Source: Coenobita brevimanus
Taxonomy: Eukaryota; Arthropoda; Malacostraca; Decapoda; Coenobitidae
Direction: 5' to 3'
DNA length: 64,000 nucleotides
NCBI GenBank assembly: GCA_032717465.1
Contig: CM064666.1
Location: 18,060,336-18,124,335, forward strand
Positions within the stretch are counted from its first letter, which is position 1. Every line of letters starts with the position of its first letter. Made by a program: the position numbers and the translations under genes. The notes beneath the pieces were generated by a model. The model saw only the letters and a list, made by a program, of their open reading frames with translations. It was not told the origin of the DNA and searched no databases. This document shows, piece after piece, positions 1-10,893 of this stretch.

Positions 1-1525
1 CACATCAACACCACAACGCTCCTTTATATCCTCATTCGTCAGCCTGTCTCTCCATGTGACTCCACAGGCTCCTCTTAAATAACTCATTTCCACTGCTCTC
101 ACTCTTGACTTGTGTCCTTCCAACAACGTCCAAGCTTCACTTCCGTACGTTAGAGTTGGTATCACAATACTGTCATGTAGTAACTTTTTCACTTCCATGC
201 TCACTTCCCTGTTTCTTATCACTGCTTTCAAAGAACCAGCAACCTTTCTTCCCTGCTGTACCCTTTCAAGCACTTCACCCTCCAAACCTCCATCCTTACT
301 CATCACACTACCCAAGTACTTAAACGTACTCACATTTTCCAATTCCTCACCATCCAACCTCGCTGTACATTCACTGACTTCACCTCTCTCAAAGACCATC
401 ACTTTACTCTTCCCTACATTCACCTTTAGATTCCGTTTCTTACACACTCTCCCAAACTCATCCACCAAGCCTTGCAGCTCCCCTTCGTCTTCACTCAACA
501 ACACAGTATCATCTGCAAACAACAGCACAGGGAGTTTCCAAACATTATCCTCTCTCACCAGGGCCACTCCAACATCCACAACCCTACCTTGTACCTCTTT
601 TATTACCCCATCCATGTACAGATTGAACAACCATGGAGACATGACACATCCCTGTTTCAACCCAACTTTCAAAGAGAAAAATTCACTTAGTTCACCATCC
701 ACACGCACTGCAGCCTTCGCACCATCGTACATACTCTTCACAGCATTCAACAACTTCCCATCTACTCCATATATTCTTAACACTTTCCACAATCCTAGTC
801 TATCCACCCTGTCATATGCTTTCTCCAAATCCATGAAAGCCGCATACAACTTCTTTCCCTTCTCTAGAAACTTTTCCACTAAAGATCTGAGAATGAATAT
901 CTGATCCACACAACCTTTTCCCTTCCTAAAGCCTCCCTGTTCTTCTCCAACTAATTCCTCTGTTCTTTCTCTAACTCTGTCAATAAGTATCCTACCATAC
1001 ACTTTTCCTATTATACTAAGAAGACAAATGCCCCTATGATTACCACACACTTCTTTTTCCCCTTTTCCTTTGTACAAGGGAATAATTATACCTGACTTCC
1101 AATCCTCCGGGACTCTACCTTCCTCCCAGGCCAATCTGCACATCTTCCACATCCATTCTACTACTATCTCTCCCCATGCTTCAGCATTTCACCACACACT
1201 CCATCAATTCCTGGGGCTTTCCCTGATTTAACTTTCTTCATTGCTTCCACAACTTCTATCCTACTGATTTCTTCCTGTCTTCTCACCTCCCTCCTTCTCC
1301 CAGCCATTCCCCAGCCACTTATACTCGCATTACTTCCATCCTCCACGTTCAACAATTCCTTAAAGTGTTCTCTCCATCTGCTCACTTTTTCTCCCTTCTC
1401 CACTAGTAATCTACCATTTTTATCTTTCACTCCCCTGCTAACTTCACTTCCACCCTGTCTTACTCTTTTCACCTCTCTCCAGAACATTTTCTTACAGTCC
1501 CTCCACTTTACACTCAAATTCCTAT
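1..1525 (-). pseudogene. RTE-type LINE reverse transcriptase, 5'-truncated and broken
   Basis: Read on the minus strand this is the middle of a non-LTR retrotransposon polymerase. The stretch 1517-1164 is open and contains the RT entry motif GKAPGIDGVCGEML. Past a frameshift and stops, the rest of the RT follows, with a KQGCVMSP-like motif and the thumb region, down to the window edge. The copy at 21,890-22,860 is the same family. No endonuclease domain is seen before about 1525, so the copy is 5'-truncated. Its 3' end lies outside the window. The RTE assignment rests on the motifs and on the (GATA)n-type tail seen in sister copies. This is a dead copy; the plus-strand frame at 110-904 is its antisense. 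Confidence 0.85.
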
Positions 1526-1960
1526 AGATTTTGTTTACTTAAATGTGGCAAACTGCTTTGTACAGTCCACAAATCCTCCAAAGGAAGTTTTGTGTATGGG
1601 GAAATTCACCTTACATATTATCGTCATCCCATCCCTATTCTCCATCACAGACATGTGAGTAGCATAGTGAAATTAAGTAAGGAAATGGTCAAGGAGGAAT
1701 AAAAATCAGTCAGGTGTGTGGGTTATTGGCCTTCACATTTATTTATCCACCATTCAGTACTCTGAAATTTGAAGTCTTGTTTCATGAGTTGTATAAAATC
1801 TACAACTGAGGTCATGCCCATTTTGATGCAGCATTTATTTCTGTTCATTACATTTTAATTCTTCAGCATCAGTACCTGTTTTATTATATACATTTTATGA
1901 TTTATTATTTTAATACTTTACTTTCACTTGCTAAATAATGGAATAAGTTATGACCTACTT
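1526..1960. other. AT-rich spacer, nothing recognised
   Basis: No coding frame, tandem repeat or known element is visible between the truncated LINE and the first SINE copy. Confidence 0.5.
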
Positions 1961-1961
1961 T

Positions 1962-2075
1962 ATTAAATCACTCATCTTAAATGTCAGGACAAACTTGCCT
2001 AGCCCTGGGCTCTTATGCTCCTCAGGGGGCATCATAGGATTGGTTGATGGTTGGATGGATATTCTTCCATATTTC

Positions 2076-2113
<38 letters not shown>

Positions 2114-2335
2114 TATCATCATCATCCAGATCTCCTATCCCACCCTAGGGTGGGTTGAGGGGTAGCAGTGTCCAGACAGCCAAAGTTTGCCCAGTTCAGT
2201 GGGACACTTCCATTCATTCATCATTCAAGCCCACAGAATCCTGGCGCCATCTGATAGGCCAAAAAATATCACCACATTCTGTTGCTTCACGTATACCTAT
2301 CTGATAGAGCTATCTGAATGCTGCCACTTAAAAAA
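1962..2335 (+). mobile_element. SINE copy A (body, (ATC)n, tail)
   Basis: The block starts near TCTTAAATGTCAGGACAAAC and continues through CTTGCCTAGCCC and GGTTGGATGGAT. An internal (ATC)n run follows at about 2079-2126, then a conserved tail containing CCCACCCTAGGGTGGG and CATTCATTCATCATTCAAGC. The same order recurs at 4,350-4,650 (plus). Parts of it occur on the minus strand at 3,505-3,685 and 3,895-4,112. There is no coding capacity. The tRNA-like head seen in the 3,895-4,112 copy is not visible here. Confidence 0.75.
2079..2126 (+). repeat. (ATC)n microsatellite inside SINE copy A
   Basis: About 16 ATC units with one interruption separate the two conserved halves of the SINE. The run sits at the same internal position as in the 4,350-4,650 copy. 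Confidence 0.9.
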
Positions 2336-2639
2336 CGGGTACCAAATCCCTGGTCATGTGCTTCTCTGCACAAAATTCAGCCAGCCAGCTCGATCTCCTG
2401 TCAGTCCCTTAGCCTCCATATTTACTTCACCTAAATATACTGTTTGCTTGAAGGCCAGACTCAGCAGCTGAAGAGAGATGTTTTATGTATTTCATGAAAA
2501 TTTGTGGTAGGTGGTGGCGACCATCATCCACTCACTTGATGTAGTGCTGCCTACTCCTTCCTTAGTCTTTATCATTCTTTTTCTGTGCCTGTCCTCCTCT
2601 CTTCCTATTTCTCCCATCTTTCCTGTCACTTCTTATTGC

Positions 2640-2882
2640 TTTTCTTTCCTTTACAGGTGGCTTTACATTGAGTGACAAGCCAAATGGTTTCCTGTAAGCC
2701 AGGAAATCATTTACAACGCTGGGTGGTAACCATATAACCAAACCATACGTGCTCCCTACGTGTCAACAAGTGGGTTGGTGGAGGGTTAGTGCCCCTCTCT
2801 GTAAAACAACTAACTCAAAGTCAAATGGCCACCCCTTACAGGATTATGGCGTCTGGCAATAGATAGATAGATAGATAGATGA
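2640..2882 (+). mobile_element. Second SINE-like family with an RTE-type 3' tail
   Basis: The body holds a hairpin (about 2685-2716) whose arms are AAATGGTTTCCTG and CAGGAAATCATTT. The end reads GGCGTCTGGCAATAGATAG and passes into (GATA)n. That 3' end is nearly the same as the end of the RTE LINE at 22,807-22,850, so the RTE machinery probably mobilises this family. Related pieces are at 4,113-4,215 (minus) and 59,485-59,590 (minus). Confidence 0.7.
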
Positions 2883-3500
2883 AAATTTTGCATTGTAAAA
2901 CCTTAAGTCAGACAGCATGTTCTGTTTAACAGAATGGGAAGTATGGCGAACTGCCCTTTACAGTGATTGATAGATATTATATTCTAATATGCACTTCTTT
3001 TTTTATTTATGTCTATTTAATGGCAGTAGCATGTATTTGTTAAATAACTAATACACAATTAAAAGCTTAATTTGGTTAACCATTTTCTTGCTGTTACACT
3101 AATGGGGGACATTCAGAGTGTCGTCTGCTACCTAGTTGGTGAGGCTAACTCAGTCATGGACCCAAAATTGTAATGTAACCATCGTGGCTGTTCTATACGT
3201 CTTGGTTAACTTATGAGATTTGCCAAGAGCAGAGACCACTCATCACTGAAATGCTCATTAATAAAAAATATCATACACATGAAAAAATATTTTTGACAGG
3301 CTGTTTGCATTGGCATAAATTGGTCTTCTATCCCACAATCGCTTACACACAATCAATTCACTAATGAGTTCAGTGGAATTGGCTTCCATATCTACATTAG
3401 TATCATATTTCTGTGAAAGAGTAGTGCTGTATTGAAGCCTGTCATTGCCTTAGTTGTTTGGAATTTAATATTTACCAAATACCACTCTATTGGATATGTT
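2883..3500. other. AT-rich spacer, nothing recognised
   Basis: No plausible gene or repeat structure is seen. Confidence 0.5.
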
Positions 3501-3504
3501 TATG

Positions 3505-3685
3505 TGAAGCTACAGAACGTGGTGAATGTTTTTGGCATATCCGATAGAGCCAGGATGCTAGGGGCTTGAATGATGAGTGAATGGAAGCGTGGTCCATTGG
3601 ATTGGGCAAATTAGGGCTGTCTGGACATTGCTACTCCTCATCCTGCCCTAGGGTGGGAAAGGAGGTCCCGATGATGATGATGATG
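3505..3685 (-). mobile_element. SINE copy B, tail half only
   Basis: The reverse complement matches the tail half of SINE copy A, from the CCCACCCTAGGG-type motif through the ATTCATCATTCAAGCCC motif, ending in a short (ATC)n. The head and body are missing. Confidence 0.7.
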
Positions 3686-3894
3686 GCCAAATACCGCCAC
3701 TTGACATTTGTTTGCACACTTTGTGGGGACCATCCCAAAGTCAGAATAATACATAATTCACTTTTTTCTCACTTTTGGTGTGGGTGGATGTGCATAGGGT
3801 TCATTAGATAGAAAACCAGTGTGGCCAGTGATCACAACTTTGAGGTCCAACATTTGTTGGATTCTTAGGATGTATCTTGATGTATATCCTGTAT

Positions 3895-4112
3895 TATTAT
3901 TATCCATCCATCCATCATCCAGTCCAATACTACCCCATGAGAAGCGTAGAAGCCCGGGGCTAGGCAGTTGGTCCTGACATTTAAGATGAGAGTGACCAGC
4001 CTCACTCATCCCCGAGTGGCATTACATGAGCAATAAACCCCAATCACCCCTTGGATATAAACCTTCACCGGTTCAGTCCGACTGGAGCACAATAATTACC
4101 CACTAAACCACC
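3895..4112 (-). mobile_element. tRNA-derived SINE with head and body
   Basis: Reading from about 4112 leftwards, the head carries a pol III A-box-like TGGTTTAGTGG. About 40 bases on is a B-box-like GGTTTATATCC, which matches the GGTTCGANTCC consensus at about 8 of 11 positions. The body (ATCTTAAATGTCAGGACCAA onwards) is the same as in SINE copy A. It ends in GGATGGATGG and (AAT)n. This is the only copy here with the promoter-like head, and it suggests how the family is transcribed. Confidence 0.65.
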
Positions 4113-4325
4113 AGGTGCCAAAATTTGGTTATATGGTTACCACCCAGCATAGTAAATGGTTTCCTGGTGTACAGGAAACCATTTGGCTTGTCACTCAGTG
4201 TAGAGTCACCCACAGGCAGAAGGACAAGGAAAGAATGAAGGAATGAAAGACAGAAGGGGGAGAGTAAAGTCACCCATAGGCAGAAGGAAGAGAAAAGAAT
4301 GAAGGAAAAAAAGACAGAAGAAGAT
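4113..4325 (-). mobile_element. Hairpin-bearing SINE-like fragment plus GAAG-rich duplication
   Basis: The reverse complement matches 2640-2750. It includes an exact 13-bp hairpin (about 4152-4182; arms AAATGGTTTCCTG and CAGGAAACCATTT around GTGTA). A segment containing AGTCACCCACAGGCAGAAGGA is then duplicated with GAAGGAA-rich filler at 4,200-4,320. Confidence 0.6.
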
Positions 4326-4344
4326 AGATTATTACTATTATTAT

Positions 4345-4655
4345 TATTGAGGCAGGTCACACTTATCTTAAATGTCAGCACCAACTTGCCTAACCCTAGG
4401 CTTCTACGCTCCTCATGGGGCAACTTAGGATTGGATGATGGATGGATTATTCATCACCATCATCATCATCATCATCCGGACCTCCCTTCCCACCCTAGGG
4501 CAGGGTGAGAAGTTGCAATGTCCAGACAGCACAAACTTGCCCAATCCAAATAGGGCGCGCTTCCATTCACTCATCATTCAAGCCTCCGGAATCCTGGCTC
4601 TACCGATTATGCCAAAAACATTCACCACATTCTGCAGCTTCACACAGAAATATCC
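4345..4655 (+). mobile_element. SINE copy C (body, (ATC)n, tail)
   Basis: This has the same body, internal (ATC)n at about 4450-4478 and tail as copy A. It is flanked on both sides by short (ATT)n runs (about 4329-4348 and 4661-4683), which may be tail or target-site sequence. Confidence 0.75.
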
Positions 4656-4844
4656 AATTGATTATTATTATTATTATTATTATCATGTCTTTCTATTTTA
4701 CAGTGTGGTGGGCAACAAGCACTGCAGCAGTCATGGCTTGCAGCTCCTGAAAACACTTTTGGAGAATGGCCTGGTATCTCCACACTCAGTCTACTGTGTA
4801 TTTTGTCAGATTTATCTAAATCTGGTCAGTTTATCTATTTTTCT

Positions 4845-5335
4845 ATCTATCTGTCTCCATCTTTCTGTTGCAAGGCACCTTATTCCTGTAAGGGATGGCC
4901 ACTAACAAATTGCCTCCATGTTGCCCTGTCCCCTGCCCTCCTTTCAACTCACACCCCTCCTCTCTCTTATCTCTCTCCATTCCATCCCTCCATTTTATCC
5001 TTGGCCTCCCCCACCACCTCATTCACATGTACTCTTCCTGTCAGTCTCTCATTCCCCATCCTCTCCAGTCCATCCTTCCATCTCATTCTTGGTCTCCCCT
5101 CCCGTCTCACTCATATGCACTCTTCTAGTCAGTCTCTTATTCTGCATCCTCTCCACTCCATCCCTCTCCTCATTCATGGTCTCCCCCTCCACCTCACTCA
5201 CAAACTCTTCTAGTCAGTCTCTCATTCTCCATCCTCTCCACATAGCCAAACCATCTCAGAGTATTTCTCTTAACACTCAACCACATCAACACCACAATGC
5301 TCCTTTACTTCCTCATTTGTCAGTCTGTCTCTTTG
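4845..5335 (-). mobile_element. RTE LINE 3' end with internal tandem expansion
   Basis: On the minus strand this is the RT C-terminal region and 3' end of the RTE family, ending at the plus-strand CTATCTATCTGTC tail. A unit of about 85 bp, containing TCTAGTCAGTCTCTYATTC and a CCATCC-rich part, is present about three times at 4,975-5,245. Sister copies have it once, so it duplicated after or during insertion. Coding potential is lost. Confidence 0.75.
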
Positions 5336-5535
5336 TCTACTTATCTATCTATCCATCTATTGCCAGATGCCCCAGTCCTGCAAGGGGTGGCTACAAAAAA
5401 ATCGCCTTCATGTCGCCCTGTCCCCCTCCATTTCACTGCCCTGCTCCCAGCTCACACACCCCTCTCTCATATACCTCTCCACTCCATTCCTCCATCTCAT
5501 CCTTGGTCTCCCCCTCCCTCTTCCCCTTTATGCAA
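5336..5535 (-). mobile_element. Second RTE 3' end inserted beside the first
   Basis: An independent CTATCTATCCATCTATTGCCAG tail starts at about 5343, followed by the reverse complement of the RTE C-terminal coding end. It stops at about 5530, so this is a very short 5'-truncated copy directly next to the 4,845-5,335 copy. Confidence 0.75.
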
Positions 5536-5789
5536 ATAATAATGAAGAAAATGATGCAGGAGAATACTGAGTTGCAAAAAGAAAGATAAATCACTAACAG
5601 AAAGGAGCTACAGTACCCTGCCATACAACTTATAATGTGGCCTCTTGTAGGTTGGACCATCCACTTGTGTGATAGTTTTCTTTGCTATTTACATCTTACT
5701 CTTATAGATTAGTTACTTACAGGAGCAGCCTAGCATGGACTAACCTACCTTTTAAGTTTTCCCTTCATATGCATGTTTGTTGTTGTCTG

Positions 5790-5910
5790 TCTATCTGTCT
5801 ATTGCCAGACACCTTAATCCTGTAAGGGGTGGCCACAAACAAATCGCCTCCATGTCAACGTGTCCCTCTGCCATTTCATTGCCCTGCTCCCAGCTCACAC
5901 AGCCTTCTGC
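5790..5910 (-). mobile_element. Third RTE 3' end fragment
   Basis: CTGTCTATCTGTCTATTGCC is followed by the reverse complement of the last roughly 80 bases of the RTE coding end, then a break at about 5905. This is the third RTE 3' end within 1.1 kb on the same strand. Confidence 0.7.
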
Positions 5911-5959
5911 AGTTAAACTTGCATGTTCATAGTAACGTTCTTTGTTCTTCCAGGTTTTT

Positions 5960-6135
5960 GTAGCTACACTTTCATGTTCTTTATGTGCTGTGTTCTGTCG
6001 GTGTCATATTCTGTGTTTATGAGCTTTTTTCTGCCTCCTTCTTCTGTTATGTTCTTTATGTGCTGTGTTCTGCTAGTTTATGTGCTTTTGTCTGCCAACC
6101 TTCTTCAGTTATCCTCAGTTATGTTCTTTTCTTGA
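5960..6135. repeat. Short imperfect tandem duplication
   Basis: The motif ATGTTCTTTATGTGCTGTG occurs at about 5972 and 6049, each followed by similar T-rich sequence ending near CTGCC. These are two copies of roughly 80 bp. No gene is apparent. Confidence 0.55.
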
Positions 6136-7115
6136 CTCAGTGCTTAGCCAGTTTTTAAAATCATGGCTGGTACTCTATTCAGTTAAGGCAGCTCCCTAAC
6201 ACCTCTTCCCAAGCAATTTATTGTTTTATTTTTTTTTTAATAACAGAACAGAGGAAGGAAAAACGAATAAAAATACACAAGGTTACTGGTGTCCTCCATT
6301 CATAAAATATCTGTAACAGTTGGACTTGAAAAGCTGTAGGTTGAAGTTTGGAGGGAAACAACTCTGGGGAAGTGAGTTCCAGAGAGGTGCAGTTCGGGGA
6401 ATGAAAGAATTCTGATAGACCGAAGTTCTGCAATATGGCTGAGTGACATGCCAGTCATGAGTGCTACCAGATGCTTATTACCCCTTGCTGTCGTCTTGTA
6501 TGTTATTTAAATAATTCACATATCACCATACTCCTCTTATAAAATGTACAAAATCCTATTACCCAGCTGTATCCAAAAATAAATAGCTAAGGGCTAGGGA
6601 GCTTGCTTAATTGATGAGAATACAAGCCATGTGTACAGTACCATGGCTCACCTCAGTTTGGAGACTCCTTCAGAAAAAGGATGGCATCATTTGACTTGAG
6701 TGTTTGATTAAATCCTTCAGTATTTAGCTTCATGTATTGTTTTCACTTCACTCAGCTAGACATGAACTCAGGGGACTGGTGGTCAGCATCCCCTGAGAGG
6801 AAGATGGTGATCTGCTGCCCGTATGGTCCTGTAGACAAGAAAGCAGGGAAAGGATAATAGATCAGGTAAATGAGAGAGCCTTCGTTAGTAGTGGGCAGTG
6901 GTGTTTAGCACAGGAGTCATTCTAGTACCTGAGGCCCAGTGATGGGTTTTGCTGACCTTACGCAACTCTTTTCTTTCTCTTACTGATGTGTGAATGGTGG
7001 CAGTTTGTGACCATAAACAGGGGAACACTGATATGTATATGCAGAAATAAACTGGTAAGGAAAGGTGCTTGGGTGTCTCCTCAACCAGTGGGGATATGAC
7101 TTATTCTTTTACTTA
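6136..7115. other. Unannotated spacer
   Basis: There are no convincing coding frames; the longest frame (6433-6218, minus) has no recognisable domain. I see no clear repeat structure. Confidence 0.45.
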
Positions 7116-7119
7116 GTCA

Positions 7120-7185
7120 CACTTGTGTAGGAGCTGCCTAGCGTGGGCCAACTGGTCTACTGTAATATAGTACTGGTATTTCTTT
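7120..7185 (+). mobile_element. CR1-like 3' UTR fragment
   Basis: GGAGCTGCCTAGCGTGGGCC matches, in reverse complement, the 3' untranslated part of the CR1-like insertion at about 10,130-10,170. A shorter relative, CAGCCTAGCATGGACTAACC, occurs at about 5727. Confidence 0.5.
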
Positions 7186-7449
7186 GATGGGTGACGGGAG
7201 GTTGGAAATACTACAAAATATAAAGGTGGAACTGGCAAAGGCCTGCGGTAAGTGAATATGGAGGTAACTGGAGTGAGATAAGTTGCCTAAAGAATTTAAT
7301 AATGCTGATCCAAGAGTATCCCCATACAGCAAGAGAATTGGGCTCTACTTGAAAAGTATAACTAAAGAAGGTTTAAGGTGTTGCAAACCCCGCATATATG
7401 AAGATCTGTCAAAAGCTGCCAAAATAATATACTATAGTGAGACTGGTCT

Positions 7450-8990
7450 GTTACCTCCAGTCGCTTTGGGGATAGGGATGATAATTGCTTTTTTCCATGC
7501 TCTCGGTTTTCTACCCTCCCTGAGACTCATACAAGTCTAACAGCGGGCCGTCCTCCATGCTGGCCAGGCAGTTAATTATCTCATACCTAATTCCATCCTC
7601 ACCAGGAGCTGTAGACCTTCCATTTTTAACTGCACGCAGTAGCTCATCCCTGGTTATGTCTGTGCCTGTCATGTCTTCGGTGTTTAACGCAGTAACAATG
7701 AAGCTTCTCCTATTGTCCTGTCATGCCTCTAATGCCTCCCTCACGTCGTGTGGCAGGCATTCACTGCTCGCCGCAGATGCCCACAACTTCATTAAGTCTT
7801 CAACTAATTTTTCTGGGTGTGGGTGTGCTACATTTTTCACCTTTCTCCCTCTTACTTTGTTAACTTCTTTCCAAATTTCGGTTATGCTCTTACTGTTGCC
7901 TATCCTGTTAGTGAAGCGTTCCCAATACTACCCCCTTACTTCCCTTTTGGCCTGACTACAAATCTGGGCCAGTTCCTTCATTGCGGCTTTGCTTGCGTCA
8001 CCCCTACCCATTTGCACCCATTTTCTGTGAGCCAGTCTCATCATTTGCGACAGTTGTTTTAATTCTTTATTGTTATAGTATTTGTCTGTATGGTATGAGC
8101 AATTTTTCTTCTCGCGCCTTTTATGATTGAGTAATTCGTTAATAACCTTAACTAGGTCTTCGTAAAACTGGTCTACACTGCTCGGATGATAGCCACTATA
8201 CCATTCCCGCACACCATCACTAAAAAAATCAACTTTATATTTGGGTAGTGTTAATCGTTTTCTGCTATGTGTGATTTTTCGTTTTCCCAGTGGTATAGTG
8301 ATAACAAGGGAGAAGTGATCACTTAGCAAGTCTGGTGCAATTTCACATTTTCCCTCTAGACCCTGACCATTTAGAATCACAGCGTAGTCTAATCTCCCTC
8401 CCTTGATATGTGTCGCCTCCTGTGTCCCTAGTATTTTGGATTCAGGGTAATATAATATAAACTGTCTAAATCTCACGCCATTAGTGTTGGTCTTTCCCTC
8501 TGTCTCCAAATCTTTGTGACGAGCATTAAGGTCCCCAGCTACTAAGGTCACTTCACTAAAAACAGTATCAGGCAGAGAGCCAACGGCAAAGCAATTTTTA
8601 GAAACATACAGGTTAATTACGTTCAGCACACCCTCACTCAGATAAATTTTGACGGAAACTGACTCCACACCTTCACTCCTGTGGGGACACTCTAACAGCT
8701 CCGATGGAATGGAATTTCTTACCTATGTAGTTACACCTCGTATACCATCACCCGCCATAAATCGATTTACCAGATGATTTTTCCTGTGTACAGTACAGGT
8801 TTCTCCCTTCATAAATCGATACTTTGTATATCCACCGAGTTTAAACAGATTGCCATCCCTATCCCCCGTCTCCTGAAGGAGTATCACATCTATACAGTGA
8901 TTTAAAATATAATAGTGAAGGTCTGTAATTCTATTTTTCAATCCATTCACGTTCCAAGATATTACCCTAAGTTCGCAGGGACCCATTATC
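7450..8990 (-). pseudogene. Jockey-like LINE ORF2: endonuclease and start of RT
   Basis: The minus strand starts near 8986 with LRVISWNVNGLKNR, typical of the N-terminus of an APE-type endonuclease. A frameshift or stop at about 8670-8720 separates it from an open stretch 8668-7928. That stretch has the core motifs VAGDLNARHKD, KGGRLDYAVI and LLSDHFSLV, the last being the catalytic SDH. Downstream, in shifted frames, come TAPGEDGIRYEI and AWKKAIIIPIPKATG from the first RT blocks. The copy ends near 7450 and lacks the rest of the RT, including the YADD-type site, so it is dead. Its product would nick the target and prime reverse transcription. Confidence 0.85.
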
Positions 8991-10090
8991 CATAGGTGTC
9001 TCTAATACCATATTTGATATTTCCTCTAATTCCTTGGAGAACTTGTCCGTATGTTTATGCAGTTCCAGCCAACCTTTAAACACTTTACACTTTTTTCATC
9101 ATCCTGGCACGTTTCCAAAACCCTTCCTATACCTGCAACACCACTGGTCAGAACCTTGTGAGTTTTGAGCGTTTTCTCTTTTCCCCTTATTACAATTTTA
9201 TGCTCTGGAGACTTTTTGGCTTGTTCACTCTCACTGTTGCTGTTTACTATGCTGTCTGTGCTCTCGCTATTGTATTCAGCATTTTCTGTCGGGTTCATAA
9301 GTTTATTAACTTTCTTTTCCAGTGCTTCTAGTTTTCTGCCCAGTTCTTTTATGTATATGATTAACTCACCATTTCCCTGCTGAGTGTTGGTGTTAGGTTG
9401 TGTTGTTGTGAGGGATGGGGTGACCACGTGACTAGGATGTGGGGGTGAGGTGTGACCTGCGCTGCTGGCAGGTGGGGCTATGTCGCCATCACACAGCTCG
9501 TCCCTGGGACCCCTCGAGGCTTTTCCCAGGGGCGGCCACTCTGCCTCACCACCTTCCCCATACACGTGTGGCCTTCCCACCCACGCCTGCCTCCCTGGTG
9601 CAACCTGGACCTGGCAGGGCTGTTTCACGTGGCCAACACCTCCATCCGTTGATTCTCTCCCTACCCTTGTCCTCTACTCTGCTGTCCTTTCTTCCTGCCC
9701 CTCGGACCCTCGCGCCAGATAATTTGGTCTTTTTGTACACAGAGGAGACCTTGCATTGTGGTTTCCACCACAGTTACAGCACTGAGGTTCGACACGTGTC
9801 CCCATCTTGATTTTTTCTCCGCATTCGCTGGACTCGTGCTTCCTAGCGCAGAATCTGCAGCGTGTGTCCTCTTGGCAGCGCCAGGCCCTGTGTCCCCACC
9901 TGCTGCAGCGAAGGCAAAATGCTGGTTCCTCAATGTAGGGCCGTAAGCTTCTGTATCCAGCACCCAGAATAAAAACTTGCCTTGGGATGTCCCCTTTCAT
10001 TAGGGCAATCACTTGGTTCTTCTCCTGTCCCTTGTTCATGTGTCACTTGGCCCAGATAAACCTAGAGTCGTTCAGGAGGAATTCTGGGTC
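8960..10090 (-). pseudogene. Jockey-like LINE ORF1, C-terminal half with three zinc knuckles
   Basis: The open frame 10039-9674 encodes three consecutive zinc knuckles: CLRCSRWGHRAWRC, CRFCARKHESSEC and CCNCGGNHNARSPLC. This is the gag-like nucleic-acid-binding arrangement of Jockey-superfamily ORF1 proteins. After a frameshift, 9628-9026 adds a proline-rich region, a short coiled coil (ELGRKLEALEKKVNKLM) and the ORF1 C-terminus next to the ORF2 start. The half upstream of the knuckles lies at 10,895-11,585, beyond an inserted CR1-like fragment. The protein would package the LINE RNA. Confidence 0.85.
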
Positions 10091-10094
10091 TAGA

Positions 10095-10893
10095 ATTCAT
10101 AAGAACATAAGAAGAGAGGATAACTGCAGTAGGCCGGTTAGCCCATGCTAGGCAGCTCCTAGAAGAGTAACTGAACTACTAGAATGAGATAAGGATAGCA
10201 AAGAAGAAGGCTCTCCCCCGCCTTTCAAACCCTCCAGCCGAAGCCGGCAGGAAAAAGTCAGAAAGAACACCACGCCGTATAGAAAAACTGGCGTGGACAT
10301 TTTACAGGAAAGTGTGAAAGGAGAATAGAGACTATCACAGTGTAACCTGAAAAGGAAAAATTATGAATTAGTATTGGTTATAAGATTTTCTTTATTCTAT
10401 ATCCACCCCTTATTAGTCATATGCTTATCTAGCCTATGCTTGAAACTCTCAATGGAAGAGGCAGCAACTACTTTACTAGGTAGCTTATTCCATTCGTCTA
10501 CTACTCTATTACCAAACCAATTTCTACCTATTTCCTTACTGAAACGGAATTTTTCTAGTTTGAAACCATTATTTCTAGTTCTATCCTGTATGCTGACTTT
10601 AAGTACCTTGATGATATCTCCCTTATTTATACCCTTCATCCACTTAAACACTTCAATTAAGTCTCCCCTTACTCTACGCCTCTCTAGCGAATGCAGACTT
10701 AGTCTTTTGTCTGTCTTCATATGACAGGTTCCGGACGTCATGTATCATTTTTGTCATTCTTCTCTGTACATATTCTAACGAATTAATATCCATTCTATAG
10801 TAAAGACACCAAAATTGTACTGCGTAGTCTAAATGTGGCCTTACTAATGCTAGATAAAGTTTCAGTATTACTTTAGATGATCTATTGCTCACG
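10095..10893 (-). mobile_element. CR1-like LINE 3' fragment inserted into the Jockey-like ORF1
   Basis: On the minus strand this is the RT thumb and C-terminus of another LINE. From 10892 it encodes LYLALVRPHLDYAVQFW and then, after a frameshift near 10,690-10,740, a tail with RVRGDLIEVFKWMKGI, EWNKLPSKVVAASSIESFK and a stop at about 10397. A 3' UTR follows, ending near 10,095 in CTTATGTTCTTATG. The Jockey-like ORF1 frame resumes on both sides, so this insertion is the younger event. I could not identify a clear target-site duplication. Confidence 0.8.

Noticed and set aside
110..904. 264-codon open frame on the plus strand
   Set aside because: It is the antisense of the RTE RT on the minus strand; the same frame reappears at 22,461-21,883, opposite the second RTE copy.
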